A DNA stretch of 42,274 bases from an uncultured Eubacterium sp. (GTDB lineage Bacteria; Bacillota; Clostridia; Lachnospirales; Lachnospiraceae). Under the pieces are notes generated by a model. That model was not told the DNA's origin. It did not search any database and saw only the letters and a program-made list of their open reading frames with translations. Positions 25,260 to 34,249 of this stretch are shown here, piece after piece. The stretch spans positions 1 to 42,274 of the forward strand of contig CAMUPC010000007.1 in the NCBI GenBank assembly GCA_947090545.1. The letters run 5' to 3'. The position numbers were made by a program, and so were the translations under genes. Each line of letters begins with the position of its first letter. The first letter of the stretch is position 1.

Positions 25260-25291
25260 AAGCATATTTGCAGGTTATGGAGGAAAAGCAA

Positions 25292-25879
25292 ATGAACACA
25301 CCTACATTAAAAACAGAGCGTTTGATTTTAAGAAAATTCACAGAACAGGATATGGAAGCGCTGCTCCTTATACTGCAAGACGAGGAAGTCAATCAGTTTT
25401 TGCCCTGGTATCCGGTAAAAAGCATGGAAGAAACTATAAAATTCTACGAGGAAAGGTATGCTTCAAAATATGCCCAGCCACAGGCATACTCATATGCGAT
25501 TTGTCTCAAAAAAGATAATTTTCCTATCGGCTATGTAAAGGTGGATATGGAGGAACATCACGATTTCGGATATGGACTTCGTAAGGAAATTTGGCATCAA
25601 GGAATTGTTACAGAAGCAGCGAAAGCGGTTATAGAACAAGTGAAAAAAGATGGCCTGCCTTATATTACAGCAACGCATGACAGGAACAATCCCAGAAGCG
25701 GCGGCGTAATGCAAAATGTAGGAATGAAATACCAATATTCTTATGAAGAACTATGGCAGCCAAAAAATATTTTGGTTACATTTCGGGCTTACCAGCTTAA
25801 TCTTGATGGGAATGAAAGCCGGGTTTATAAAAAATATTGGGATAACTCGGCTGTGCATTTTATAGAACCGAACTTATAA
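25292..25879 (+). CDS. GNAT-family N-acetyltransferase (RimJ/RimL-like)
   Basis: A 195-aa protein with the opening LKTERLILRKFTEQDMEAL typical of RimJ/RimL-like acetyltransferases, followed by PIGYVKVDMEE and DFGYGLRKEIWHQGIVTEAAKAVIE, where the acetyl-CoA-binding turn appears as an atypical WHQGIVTEA. The tail has the usual N-x-x-S motif (RNNPRSGGVMQNVGM). The start MNTPTLKT is chosen for GGAGG eight bases upstream. Substrate unknown. A broken methyltransferase gene follows after 21 bases. Confidence 0.9.
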   Translation: MNTPTLKTERLILRKFTEQDMEALLLILQDEEVNQFLPWYPVKSMEETIKFYEERYASKYAQPQAYSYAICLKKDNFPIGYVKVDMEEHHDFGYGLRKEIWHQGIVTEAAKAVIEQVKKDGLPYITATHDRNNPRSGGVMQNVGMKYQYSYEELWQPKNILVTFRAYQLNLDGNESRVYKKYWDNSAVHFIEPNL

Positions 25880-25900
25880 ACAGATTAAGGAAGTGAGAAA

Positions 25901-26379
25901 ATGGATGAATTAAAGCAAAACTATTACGGCAGTTTGTGTACGGAAATGTACGAGATTTTGCACGAGCAAGCGCCGCAGGATGAATTGCAGTTTTATCTTT
26001 CTTATGCTGAAAAGGGCATGAGGATTTTAGAGCCGCTATGTGGAAGCGGACGATTTCTTGTGCCTTTCTTAGAGCGTGGATTTGATATTAGCGGAATGGA
26101 CTTATCAGAAGAAATGCTGGCAAAGCTAAACAAAAGAAGGCTTTGACTTAATCTTAAAAGGGAAAAAACCACTACGACGGAAATAGTCAGACGCAGTTTT
26201 CGCCAGCCATTTATGAACTCTACAATGGCGAAGAATTATTGCAAAGTGAAAATAAGTGCGGTTTTGAGAATATATTGACCTACTCGGCCTATCAAAAAGA
26301 AATTGCGGTTGATGATAAGTGCGAAATGCTCATATACGAATGCAGCAAGTTCCTTGTAAACGGAGATAAAATGAAATAA
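25901..26379 (+). pseudogene. Broken class I SAM-dependent methyltransferase
   Basis: The first 81 codons (start at 25901, AAGTGAG upstream) carry the SAM-binding motif ILEPLCGSGRFLVPFLERGFDISGMDLS. They then hit a stop at 26144-26146. A second frame, from about 26155 to the stop at 26379, reads HYDGNSQTQFSPAIYELYNG through CEMLIYECSKFLVNG, the usual C-terminal strand of the same family. An internal piece of roughly 300 bases appears to be missing between the two. The gene is inactive unless the fragments work separately. Confidence 0.75.
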
Positions 26380-26406
26380 CAAGAACAACTTAACTTTTCA
26401 TTTGTC

Positions 26407-26447
26407 CAGATATCTGTCTTGTCAGATGTACAGCAGTGTGCTATAAT
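26407..26447 (+). promoter_or_regulatory. nadB promoter with overlapping palindrome (candidate NiaR operator)
   Basis: TTGTCA (26419-26424) and TATAAT (26442-26447) are spaced by exactly 17 bases, a near-consensus sigma-A promoter. Immediately upstream is the palindrome CAGATATCTG (26407-26416), followed by a related half CAGATGTAC. Because niaR is the third gene of this operon, a nicotinate-responsive repressor site here is likely; the exact motif is not confirmed. Confidence 0.65.
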
Positions 26448-26534
26448 GAAGGCTATCATTTGCACAAGTACTCCATCCAGATAAAACTGGGAGCGCTCGT
26501 TGCAGACAGTCCAAGGAAAGAGAAAGGTATCTCT

Positions 26535-27851
26535 ATGAAAACAGATATATTAATAGTAGGAAGCGGATGCAGCGGCTTATACTGCGCACTCCATCTGCCG
26601 CAGCAAATGCGGGTGACAGTGATTACAAAATCAGACCTGGAAAGCAGCGATTCGTTTCTTGCGCAGGGCGGCATTTGTATGCTCCGGGATGAGGATGATT
26701 ATGAGGGGTATTTTGAAGATACGATGCGTGCCGGGCATTATGAGAACAACAGTGCTTCTGTGGAGATTATGATTCGCTCTTCCAGGCAGGTTATCCAGGA
26801 GCTTGTGGGGTACGGCGTGGAGTTTCAGCGGGAAGCGGACGGAAGCTTTGCCTATACGAGAGAAGGCGCGCATTCTAAAAAGCGCATTTTGTTTCATAAA
26901 GATATCACAGGCAAAGAGATTACGAGAAAACTGCTTGGGCAGGCAAAAAGCCGCAGGAATATCGAGCTGTTGGAGTATACGCAGATGCTTGACCTGATCA
27001 GCAGCGATAACCGCTGCTATGGGGCGGTTGTAAAAAAAGCGGACGGTACTACAGCGCTGCTTCGGGCTTCCTATACGGTGCTTGCCTGCGGCGGGATCGG
27101 CGGATTGTATACGCATTCCACCAATTACAGGCACCTGACAGGGGACGCGATTGCAGCCGCGCTCCGGCATCAGGTTGCGCTGAAAAATATCAATTATATC
27201 CAGATCCACCCGACGACGTTTTACACTGAGGGAAAACAGGAACGCAGCTTTTTAATTTCCGAATCCGTGCGCGGGGAAGGCGCTAAGCTGTATGATAAGC
27301 ATATGCGGCGTTTTGTCAACGAGCTGCTGCCGCGGGACGAGCTGACAGCGGCGATTTTGGAGCAGATGAAAAAAGACGGCACGCCGTATGTCTGGGAGGA
27401 CCTGCGCCCGATCCCGAAGGCAGAGCTGGAAGCACATTTTCCGAATATCGTGGCATACTGTGCGAAAATGGGCTTTGATGTGACAAAAGAATGCATCCCG
27501 GTCGTGCCTGCACAGCATTATTTTATGGGCGGCATCCAGGTTGATACGGACAGCCGCACATCGATGGAACAGCTATATGCGGTCGGTGAAACGGCATGTA
27601 ACGGCGTGCATGGCAGAAACCGCCTGGCGAGCAATTCACTGCTGGAGAGCCTTGTGTTTGCACAAAGGGCGGCAGAAGATATCGGAAATAAGGCGGCAAA
27701 GGAAAAGAGAGAGGACGCATTGCCGGCAGGTGTGGGCATGGAGCAGTATGAGGATTATGAGGCGTACATCGCAGACAGCCAGGCTGCGGTGCTTGAGGAG
27801 ATCCGGCGTACAGAAGCAGGCGGGCAAAATAAGCCAGGCTTGCAGGACTGA
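26535..27851 (+). CDS. nadB: L-aspartate oxidase NadB
   Basis: A 438-aa FAD enzyme that oxidises L-aspartate to iminoaspartate, the substrate of NadA. The N-terminal dinucleotide-binding turn ILIVGSGCSGLYCAL, SDSFLAQGGI, the active-site region IQIHPTTF, SVRGEGAKL, and HYFMGGIQVD are all present. It is shorter than the E. coli enzyme because it lacks most of the C-terminal helical domain, as is common in clostridia. The start MKTDILIVG follows AAAGG; 33 upstream codons of the open frame have no start signal. It begins the nadB-nadC-niaR operon. nadA is absent from this operon and lies 15 kb away. Confidence 0.96.
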   Translation: MKTDILIVGSGCSGLYCALHLPQQMRVTVITKSDLESSDSFLAQGGICMLRDEDDYEGYFEDTMRAGHYENNSASVEIMIRSSRQVIQELVGYGVEFQREADGSFAYTREGAHSKKRILFHKDITGKEITRKLLGQAKSRRNIELLEYTQMLDLISSDNRCYGAVVKKADGTTALLRASYTVLACGGIGGLYTHSTNYRHLTGDAIAAALRHQVALKNINYIQIHPTTFYTEGKQERSFLISESVRGEGAKLYDKHMRRFVNELLPRDELTAAILEQMKKDGTPYVWEDLRPIPKAELEAHFPNIVAYCAKMGFDVTKECIPVVPAQHYFMGGIQVDTDSRTSMEQLYAVGETACNGVHGRNRLASNSLLESLVFAQRAAEDIGNKAAKEKREDALPAGVGMEQYEDYEAYIADSQAAVLEEIRRTEAGGQNKPGLQD

Positions 27852-27902
27852 TCTGCCAGTGAACCATGCCGTAAGCCAAAAATTAGAAGGGAAGAAAGAA
27901 TC

Positions 27903-28757
27903 ATGTTTGATCCGGTAACAATGAAATTAAATGTAGAGCCGCTTATCGTAAGCGCGCTCAAAGAGGATATTACAAGCGACGACGTATCGACGAACAGCGT
28001 CATGCCCCATGCGCAGGCAGGGGAAGCGGACTTAATCTGCAAGCAGGACGGGATCATCTGCGGCTTGCAGGTATTTGAACGGGTATTTACACTGCTGGAT
28101 GAGCAGGCAAAAGCAGAGTTTTTTGTAAAAGACGGCGACGCTGTCCAAAACGGGCAGCGAATTGGAATCATCCGCGGAGATATCCGCGCGCTGCTTTGTG
28201 GGGAACGTACAGCGCTGAATTATTTGCAGCGGATGAGCGGGATTGCGACCTATACGCATGAGACAGCAAGCCTTTTGGCTGGCACAGGGATCAAGCTGTT
28301 AGATACGAGAAAGACATCGCCGAATAACCGTATTTTTGAAAAATATGCAGTCCGTACAGGAGGGGGCAATAACCACAGGTACAACCTGACAGACGGGGTG
28401 CTGCTTAAAGATAACCATATCGGAGCCGCCGGCGGCGTGAAAAAAGCCATTGAGATGGCAAAGGAATACGCGCCGTTTGTACGCAAGATTGAAGTCGAGG
28501 TAGAATCGCTTGAGATGGTGAAGGAAGCGGTGCTTGCCGGGGCAGATATTATTATGCTGGACAATATGGATTATGAACAGATGAAGGAAGCGGTTGCCTA
28601 TATTGCAGGCAGGGCAGAAGTGGAGATCTCCGGCAATGTTACAAAAGAACGCATAGGAGGGCTTGCCAGCCTGGGCGTGGATTATATTTCCAGCGGGGCG
28701 CTGACGCATTCGGCGCCGATTTTGGATCTTTCCATGAAAAATTTACATGCGGTATAA
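27903..28757 (+). CDS. nadC: Quinolinate phosphoribosyltransferase NadC
   Basis: A 284-aa enzyme that converts quinolinate and phosphoribosyl pyrophosphate to nicotinate mononucleotide with release of CO2. Recognisable motifs are LCGERTALNYLQRMSGIAT, LLDTRKTSPNNR, RTGGGNNHRYNLTDGVLLKDNHI, VEVES, IMLDNM and YISSGALTHSAP. Length is normal. GAAGGGAAG lies before the ATG. The gap to nadB is 51 bases and to niaR about 60 bases. Confidence 0.97.
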   Translation: MFDPVTMKLNVEPLIVSALKEDITSDDVSTNSVMPHAQAGEADLICKQDGIICGLQVFERVFTLLDEQAKAEFFVKDGDAVQNGQRIGIIRGDIRALLCGERTALNYLQRMSGIATYTHETASLLAGTGIKLLDTRKTSPNNRIFEKYAVRTGGGNNHRYNLTDGVLLKDNHIGAAGGVKKAIEMAKEYAPFVRKIEVEVESLEMVKEAVLAGADIIMLDNMDYEQMKEAVAYIAGRAEVEISGNVTKERIGGLASLGVDYISSGALTHSAPILDLSMKNLHAV

Positions 28758-28821
28758 GAGCCGGATAAGCCGGGAGGATGCAGATGCACAAACGCTATGA
28801 TACAAAAAGGAGGCGATGCAG

Positions 28822-29376
28822 ATGAACGGCGAACAGCGCAGAAAACAACTGATAGCCTTACTGTCAGACAGTAAAACGCCGATTGCCGGCTCTGTGCTGG
28901 CGCAGAAGCTCCAGGTCAGCCGCCAGGTGATCGTACAGGATATCGCACTGCTTCGCGCGAACGGGGCAGATATTTTATCGGCAAGCCGCGGCTATTTGTT
29001 GATGCAGCCCAGGCAGGAAGCCAGTCGGGTATTTAAAGTCGTGCATTCGGATGCGCAGACAGAAGAGGAGCTGACGCTGATCGTGGATATGGGCGGGACG
29101 GTGCGGGATGTATTTGTCTATCACAGGGCATATGGGATTGTCTGTGGAGAAATGAAGATACGTTCCCGGCGGGATATCCAGGATTTTATGGAAAAAATAA
29201 GAACCGGAAAGTCCAGCCTGTTAAAAAATGTGACGGCAGGCTATCATTACCATACGATCGCGGCGGAGGATACGCAGACGCTGGATGCCATTCAGGAAAA
29301 GCTGGCGGAAAAAGGGATGCTGGCAAAGCTGCAAGAGGATGAGCCGGTAGATTTTTGGAGCAGGATGCAGGGGTGA
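28822..29376 (+). CDS. niaR: NiaR-type transcriptional regulator (HTH_11 and 3H domains)
   Basis: A 184-aa nicotinate-responsive repressor of NAD-synthesis genes. The N-terminal winged helix reads RRKQLIALLSDSKTPIAGSVLAQKL then VSRQVIVQDIALLRANG. The C-terminal 3H domain keeps the histidines that bind metal in this family (VVHSD and GYHYHTI). The start MNGEQRRK is chosen because AGGAGG lies eight bases upstream; an earlier ATG two codons back is too close to it. It is the last gene of the nad operon and probably regulates nadB and possibly nadA. Confidence 0.92.
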   Translation: MNGEQRRKQLIALLSDSKTPIAGSVLAQKLQVSRQVIVQDIALLRANGADILSASRGYLLMQPRQEASRVFKVVHSDAQTEEELTLIVDMGGTVRDVFVYHRAYGIVCGEMKIRSRRDIQDFMEKIRTGKSSLLKNVTAGYHYHTIAAEDTQTLDAIQEKLAEKGMLAKLQEDEPVDFWSRMQG

Positions 29377-29471
29377 AAACAGGTTCACTGACAAGGCGCA
29401 GCCGCATACAATAATAAAAACCATAAAAGGCATTCCCATCATCAGACCGATACGGAATGTAAGGCGCCTGT

Positions 29472-30305
29472 ATGAGCTTTTTGTCACGTATGTCCAAAGC
29501 CTATGAACACGCTCTCATACTGCCTCTGGCGGCAGAGTCAAAATATATTTTATTCAGCGACTGTCACCGCGGCGACGGCAGGGCGGATGATAATTTTTTA
29601 AAAAATGAATTTCTGTATCTGGCGGCGCTGCGTTATTACGACAAATACACGTTTACGTATCTGGAATTGGGTGACGGCGATGATCTGTGGGAAAACCGTT
29701 CGATCGAACGGATCAGGCAGATGCATCCGCACAGCTTTGAAATGCTGGAAAAATTCAGGGATGAGCGGCGCCTGTATCTGATTTACGGCAATCATGATAT
29801 GGTGAAAAAAGACGCGGGCTTTCGTAAAAAATATCTGGATGTGCCGAGCTATCCGGGCATTTTGTTGGAAGATACGATGCATAAAAGGAACATTTTCCTG
29901 ACACACGGGCATCAGGCGCAGGTGATGAACAGTACTTATTGGAAGGTAAACCGTTTTTTGGTGCGCTATCTGTGGAAAAACCTGGAGCTGTTTGGCGTGC
30001 CCGACCCCACGAGCGCGGCAAAGAACCATACAAGAAAAGATGCTGTAGAACAGCGCTTGTCACAGTGGGCAGCGCAGCAGCAGGTGATCCTCATAGCCGG
30101 ACACACACACCGTCCGTTTGCCGGGACGAAGCAGTCGCCGTACTTTAATACAGGAAGCTGTGTGCATCCGGCTGGGATTACCGGCATTGAGATAGAAAAC
30201 CGCTGCATGACACTGGTGAAATGGTCGCTGGAAACACGTCCTGACCAGGTGGTTTATGTAAAGCGGGAAGTACTGGGAGATACAGTTTGTGTGGATCAGT
30301 ACTAA
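29472..30305 (+). CDS. Calcineurin-like metallophosphoesterase
   Basis: A 277-aa cytoplasmic phosphoesterase with all metal-binding motifs: SDCHRGDG, ELGDGDDLW, YGNHDMV, LTHGHQ and IAGHTHRP. This two-metal fold hydrolyses phosphomonoesters or diesters; its substrate is unknown. The first motif has Cys in place of the usual Leu/Ile between the Asp and His (D-x-H retained). The ATG follows AAGG. It comes 95 bases after niaR on the same strand, and its 3' end overlaps the convergent alpha-galactosidase gene by four bases. Confidence 0.92.
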   Translation: MSFLSRMSKAYEHALILPLAAESKYILFSDCHRGDGRADDNFLKNEFLYLAALRYYDKYTFTYLELGDGDDLWENRSIERIRQMHPHSFEMLEKFRDERRLYLIYGNHDMVKKDAGFRKKYLDVPSYPGILLEDTMHKRNIFLTHGHQAQVMNSTYWKVNRFLVRYLWKNLELFGVPDPTSAAKNHTRKDAVEQRLSQWAAQQQVILIAGHTHRPFAGTKQSPYFNTGSCVHPAGITGIEIENRCMTLVKWSLETRPDQVVYVKREVLGDTVCVDQY

Positions 30306-32437
30306 ATCTCTTCAAAATATACGGCAACCGCTTTTCTATGCTCAGTCGGGCAGTATTTCAGCGTGCGTCCTGTAAGAGTAACCGTTTCCGGGATATCACT
30401 GTATATTTCCTTTATGATGTAGGATTCCTTGAGGCTGCATGGTGTTTTTGCAGCGTCCGTCTCAGGGGCAGGCAGCGGCAGCTCAATCGCATCCGGCAGA
30501 TCCCCGTCAAAGAGATGGATAACAGCGTAGCCTTTTTTGTCTTTTCCCATGCGCACTACGCCCTGCCAGCCTTTAGGATGGCGGATACAAGGGATATCCG
30601 GCCCATAGCGGAAGCTGATGCCGTCTTTTATGACAGGGGCTATTTTTTTATAAAATGCGATTCCTGCGTCGATTACGTCCCACTGTTCTTTGGTAAGGCT
30701 TGTTACATCACCGGACAGGCACATTCTGCCTAAAAATGTATTGCTTATGGAGTAAGCGATCCGTTTGAGGGAATCGGACTTGCGTATGACTGCCCAGATC
30801 TGGCTTTGGCGCGGTAGGATAGCGCGGTGCAGGTTGGCGGCGATGATCGGGATTTCTTCGCATTCATGGGCGTCTGAAAACGAAGCCATACTGGAAAGCC
30901 CCATAAATCCTGGTTCCAGGCGGTGCCCGCCGGAGGCGCAGTTTTCAATCACGATGCCTGGGATTTCGCGCGCGATTTTCTGAAAGTAAGACTGTGTGGC
31001 AGCAATCTGCCTGCGCAGCCCTTCTCCCTGGGATTCACAGCCGTCGCAGCCGATGCCGATGGTGTCATTATAGTCTACCTTTAAATATTCAAATCCGTAC
31101 TGCTTAAGCATTCCAATCAAACGTTCGTCCAGGTATTGGATCACCCAGGGATCATTCATGTCAAAGAAGCGCCGCCGGCTCGTAGTCAGCGGAAAGCCGT
31201 CCCGTTTCAGCAGATGCTCTGTGCTTTGGTACGCTTCTGAGGCTGGCCCGGCGTTTTCAAACTCAAACCAGATACCAGGCTTACATCCAGCGGCTTTGAT
31301 TGCCGCGGTTGTTTGCTCCATGCCGTCTGGAAACAGGGATTTAGACACCTGGTAATCGCCCATGCTCATATCCCAGGGAACGCCGTCTTTTTTGTACCAT
31401 CCGCAGTCAATGACAAAATAAGTAAATCCTTTTCCTTTGATCGCATTCAGGATCTGCTGTATATTTTCATGCGAAGGGCAGCCCCAGGTTGTACAGTATT
31501 CGTTAAAAATAAGCGGAAGCTCCTGCTCGCATTCCGGCAGGCTTTGCAGAGCTTCGTTCTGAAACTGCACGAGACGGCCTGCGGCGATATCTATAGAATC
31601 TGTTTCACATACGGTCAGAATTGCTTTGGGAGAAAGAAAGGACTCTCCCGGCAGCACCGTTTTGATCCAGTGGCCAAATTCGCGGTCTGCAATGCCGCCG
31701 CTGACCGCAAAATTGTCGTCCTTGCGAAACAGCTCCATCTGCCAGGAAGAGCCGTGAGATAACTGTGCGCCCCAGAATACGCCGCTTGCCGTGTCCTCTA
31801 CCAGCAGCCATGGGAAGAAATTGTTGACCGGAAGAGAGCCGACCTCGCCAAACCGTTCACATTTGACAGAATCTTTGCCCCAGCTCGTATCTAGCTGCAA
31901 GGCTTCCGCCGGAACAGATTCCAGGCATCCTTCCTGGCTCCAGCGGCTCCTAAGACGGTGAATCCGCAGCCTTTCATGGCAGTCGCCGTCCAGGTAAGGG
32001 GAGATCCGTTCGATGGAAAAGCTGGAAAGCAGCTCAAGGCTTGCCGGTTCCTGCCCGTGATTTTGAAATTCTGTCCACACAGTCAGATAAGGAGCGCCCA
32101 TTTTCCAGCACAGGTGATGGTGTACGAAAAATCCGCGTTCATCACCGATCACGGTAAGGATCTCCTGGCTGTCTTTTTGTGTGGTTACATGCTGGCTTAC
32201 GAGCTTCATTCTGCGTACAGTCTCGCTGCCGCGCATCGTATTGCCGGGAGCGTAGCAGCCTTCTGCCGCGTCGCAGGTAACTTTGATCTGTACAAGGCTG
32301 TCAAGCGCCTCCTGTTTTTGGACGTGTGGCAATGGTTTCTTGCTTGGATACAGTGTAAGCCCGACATGCTTTTCTTCGTCGGTTTCATAACGTGCAGTCA
32401 TGTCGCCAAGCGGATATTCCTGTAATAGTTGTCTCAT
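30302..32437 (-). CDS. GH36-family alpha-galactosidase
   Basis: A 711-aa cytoplasmic glycoside hydrolase without signal peptide. The N-terminal half is the beta-supersandwich domain; the (beta/alpha)8 barrel begins near residue 325 (TTWGCPSHENIQQILNA). The nucleophile Asp lies in YLKVDYND near residue 455, and the GH36 signature CASGGHRLEPGFMGL is followed by FSDAHE, which holds the acid/base region. This variant (LEPG and SDAHE instead of the common DPG and SDxTD) could shift specificity, for example toward N-acetylgalactosaminides. It ends an operon with sugar permeases, so its substrate is probably an imported oligosaccharide. AAAGGAAAA precedes the ATG. Confidence 0.9.
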   Translation of the reverse strand: MRQLLQEYPLGDMTARYETDEEKHVGLTLYPSKKPLPHVQKQEALDSLVQIKVTCDAAEGCYAPGNTMRGSETVRRMKLVSQHVTTQKDSQEILTVIGDERGFFVHHHLCWKMGAPYLTVWTEFQNHGQEPASLELLSSFSIERISPYLDGDCHERLRIHRLRSRWSQEGCLESVPAEALQLDTSWGKDSVKCERFGEVGSLPVNNFFPWLLVEDTASGVFWGAQLSHGSSWQMELFRKDDNFAVSGGIADREFGHWIKTVLPGESFLSPKAILTVCETDSIDIAAGRLVQFQNEALQSLPECEQELPLIFNEYCTTWGCPSHENIQQILNAIKGKGFTYFVIDCGWYKKDGVPWDMSMGDYQVSKSLFPDGMEQTTAAIKAAGCKPGIWFEFENAGPASEAYQSTEHLLKRDGFPLTTSRRRFFDMNDPWVIQYLDERLIGMLKQYGFEYLKVDYNDTIGIGCDGCESQGEGLRRQIAATQSYFQKIAREIPGIVIENCASGGHRLEPGFMGLSSMASFSDAHECEEIPIIAANLHRAILPRQSQIWAVIRKSDSLKRIAYSISNTFLGRMCLSGDVTSLTKEQWDVIDAGIAFYKKIAPVIKDGISFRYGPDIPCIRHPKGWQGVVRMGKDKKGYAVIHLFDGDLPDAIELPLPAPETDAAKTPCSLKESYIIKEIYSDIPETVTLTGRTLKYCPTEHRKAVAVYFEEI

Positions 32438-32465
32438 ACGTTTTCCTTTCTGTCATTTTGTTATT

Positions 32466-33341
32466 TTAACCTTTTACTGCGCCGACGGTCATACCTTTGA
32501 TAAAATATTTCTGTAAAAACAGGAAAAGCACGGCAATTGGAAGTACAGAAATAACAATTGCTGCCATTGCTGTTGTATAGTCGCTGCTCTGTGCGGAGAA
32601 CAGGGATTGTATGGCAACGGTCAGTGTCTTTAACTGCTTTTTGCTGACGTAGAGGCTTGCCAGCAAGTAATCGTTCCAGATCTGAAATGACTGCATTACG
32701 ATTAGGGTTGCCATAGCGGGTTTCAGCAGCGGCAGTACGACGACGAAATAGGTCTTAAACACGGAGCAGCCGTCGATGCGCGCTGATTCCTCCAGCTCCA
32801 GCGGAACCGTGTTCATAAAGCTGTTCATTAAAAATACGCCAAAGGAAATTCCGGTCGCCACATACATAAAAATGATTCCATACCGTGTGTTGGTCAGATG
32901 CATTTTATAGCCAATTGTATAAATTGGAAGGAACAGTGCCTGGTAAGGAATCAATATACCTATAATAAAATAAATATAGGCAAATTGAAAGAACTTTTTT
33001 TTGCAGCGGGCAATTGCCCATGCTGTTGTCCCGCACAGCAGAGCGAGAATCAGCACACTGCACGCTGTATAAAAAAACGTATTGATAAAAGTGAATTTCA
33101 TGTTCAGCTTGTCATAGGCTTTTACATAATTATCCAGGTTCAACGACTGCGGCAGGGATAGCGGATTGCCCAGGTACAGCTCTTTTTTGCTCTTAAAGGA
33201 GTAATTCAGGATAATTATGATGGGTGCAATAAATAAGAATGCAAATAGGGTCATCACAATTTGCGTAAGCATTGTCTCTTTTGTATAAGGTGTGCTGTCC
33301 GGCAGATCTTCCTTTTGTTTTTTGCGAAATAGGGCTGTCAT
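32466..33341 (-). CDS. Sugar ABC transporter permease (MalG type)
   Basis: A 291-aa inner-membrane subunit with six membrane segments and the EAA loop ELEESARIDGCSVFKTYFVVVLPLLKP, which docks the ATPase. It overlaps the partner permease gene by one base (TAATG), so translation is coupled. The GH36 gene follows 28 bases later. No ATPase gene is in the operon, as usual for this family in Firmicutes, where a shared MsmK-type ATPase elsewhere is used. Confidence 0.95.
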   Translation of the reverse strand: MTALFRKKQKEDLPDSTPYTKETMLTQIVMTLFAFLFIAPIIIILNYSFKSKKELYLGNPLSLPQSLNLDNYVKAYDKLNMKFTFINTFFYTACSVLILALLCGTTAWAIARCKKKFFQFAYIYFIIGILIPYQALFLPIYTIGYKMHLTNTRYGIIFMYVATGISFGVFLMNSFMNTVPLELEESARIDGCSVFKTYFVVVLPLLKPAMATLIVMQSFQIWNDYLLASLYVSKKQLKTLTVAIQSLFSAQSSDYTTAMAAIVISVLPIAVLFLFLQKYFIKGMTVGAVKG

Positions 33342-34228
33342 TATGCCTGTACCTCCTTGCTCTTTAGGCTCTTGACCTGGATCAATGCAACAAGCAGCAA
33401 TGCCGCGATCAGTGTTACCGTCATCGCAGAACCGTACCCATACTGCCGTCCGTTAATAGCGGTAGTATAGGTCTTATAGATCACGGAAGTAGACGACCTG
33501 CCCGGCCCGCCCTTGGTTGAGGAGACGAGCAGGTCATATACTTTTAGGGAACCTGTTGTAATGCCTACGACACAGATTGTAATTGCCGGTGCAAGCATTG
33601 GGATGGTTACATGGAAAAACCGTTTGACGCCTCCGGCGCCGTCTACCTTGGCAGCTTCGTATAATTCAGCCGGAACACTTTGCAGGCCGGCAAGATAAAT
33701 GAGCATCCAGTATCCGATCCACTGCCAGTTGTTTGCGATTAAAAGTCCGCCAAGCACTGTTTTGGAATCTCCAAACAGCAGGAAATTAAAGTTGGTTCCT
33801 AAGAAATCATTGACTGCTGGCAGTACATTGGAAAACATTTTCAGCCAGACGAATCCGACGATTACAGCACTGATCAGACAAGGGATAAAAAATGCTGTAC
33901 GGTACAGCTTTTGAGCTTTTATACCGCTGTCCAGCGCTACTGCAAACAGCAGCGCCGCGATATTTTGGATCAGTGTGTTTCCAATGGTAAACTTTAAGGT
34001 GAACCACCAACTGTCTAAAAATTCTTTGTCGTGAAACAGGTCAATATAATTTTGAAATCCTACGAATGGTTTTTCCGCAGTCATTCCATTCCAGCTTGTT
34101 AACGAATAGCGGAATGCGAGAAGAAGCGGAATTATGAGCCCGATTGTAAAGATGATAAGCCCTGGCAGTACCAATGCGAAATACTGTACAGACAGGCGGT
34201 CTTCCATGCTTTTTTTTGAGTTTTTCAT
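33341..34228 (-). CDS. Sugar ABC transporter permease (MalF type)
   Basis: A 295-aa permease with six membrane segments and an EAA loop (ELYEAAKVDGAGGVKRFFHVTIPMLAP). It pairs with the downstream MalG-type protein to form the channel. GAGGAG precedes the ATG, and the gene begins 21 bases after the solute-binding protein stop. Confidence 0.95.
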   Translation of the reverse strand: MKNSKKSMEDRLSVQYFALVLPGLIIFTIGLIIPLLLAFRYSLTSWNGMTAEKPFVGFQNYIDLFHDKEFLDSWWFTLKFTIGNTLIQNIAALLFAVALDSGIKAQKLYRTAFFIPCLISAVIVGFVWLKMFSNVLPAVNDFLGTNFNFLLFGDSKTVLGGLLIANNWQWIGYWMLIYLAGLQSVPAELYEAAKVDGAGGVKRFFHVTIPMLAPAITICVVGITTGSLKVYDLLVSSTKGGPGRSSTSVIYKTYTTAINGRQYGYGSAMTVTLIAALLLVALIQVKSLKSKEVQA

Positions 34229-34249
34229 TGTGCTCCTCTCTGTCAGCCG

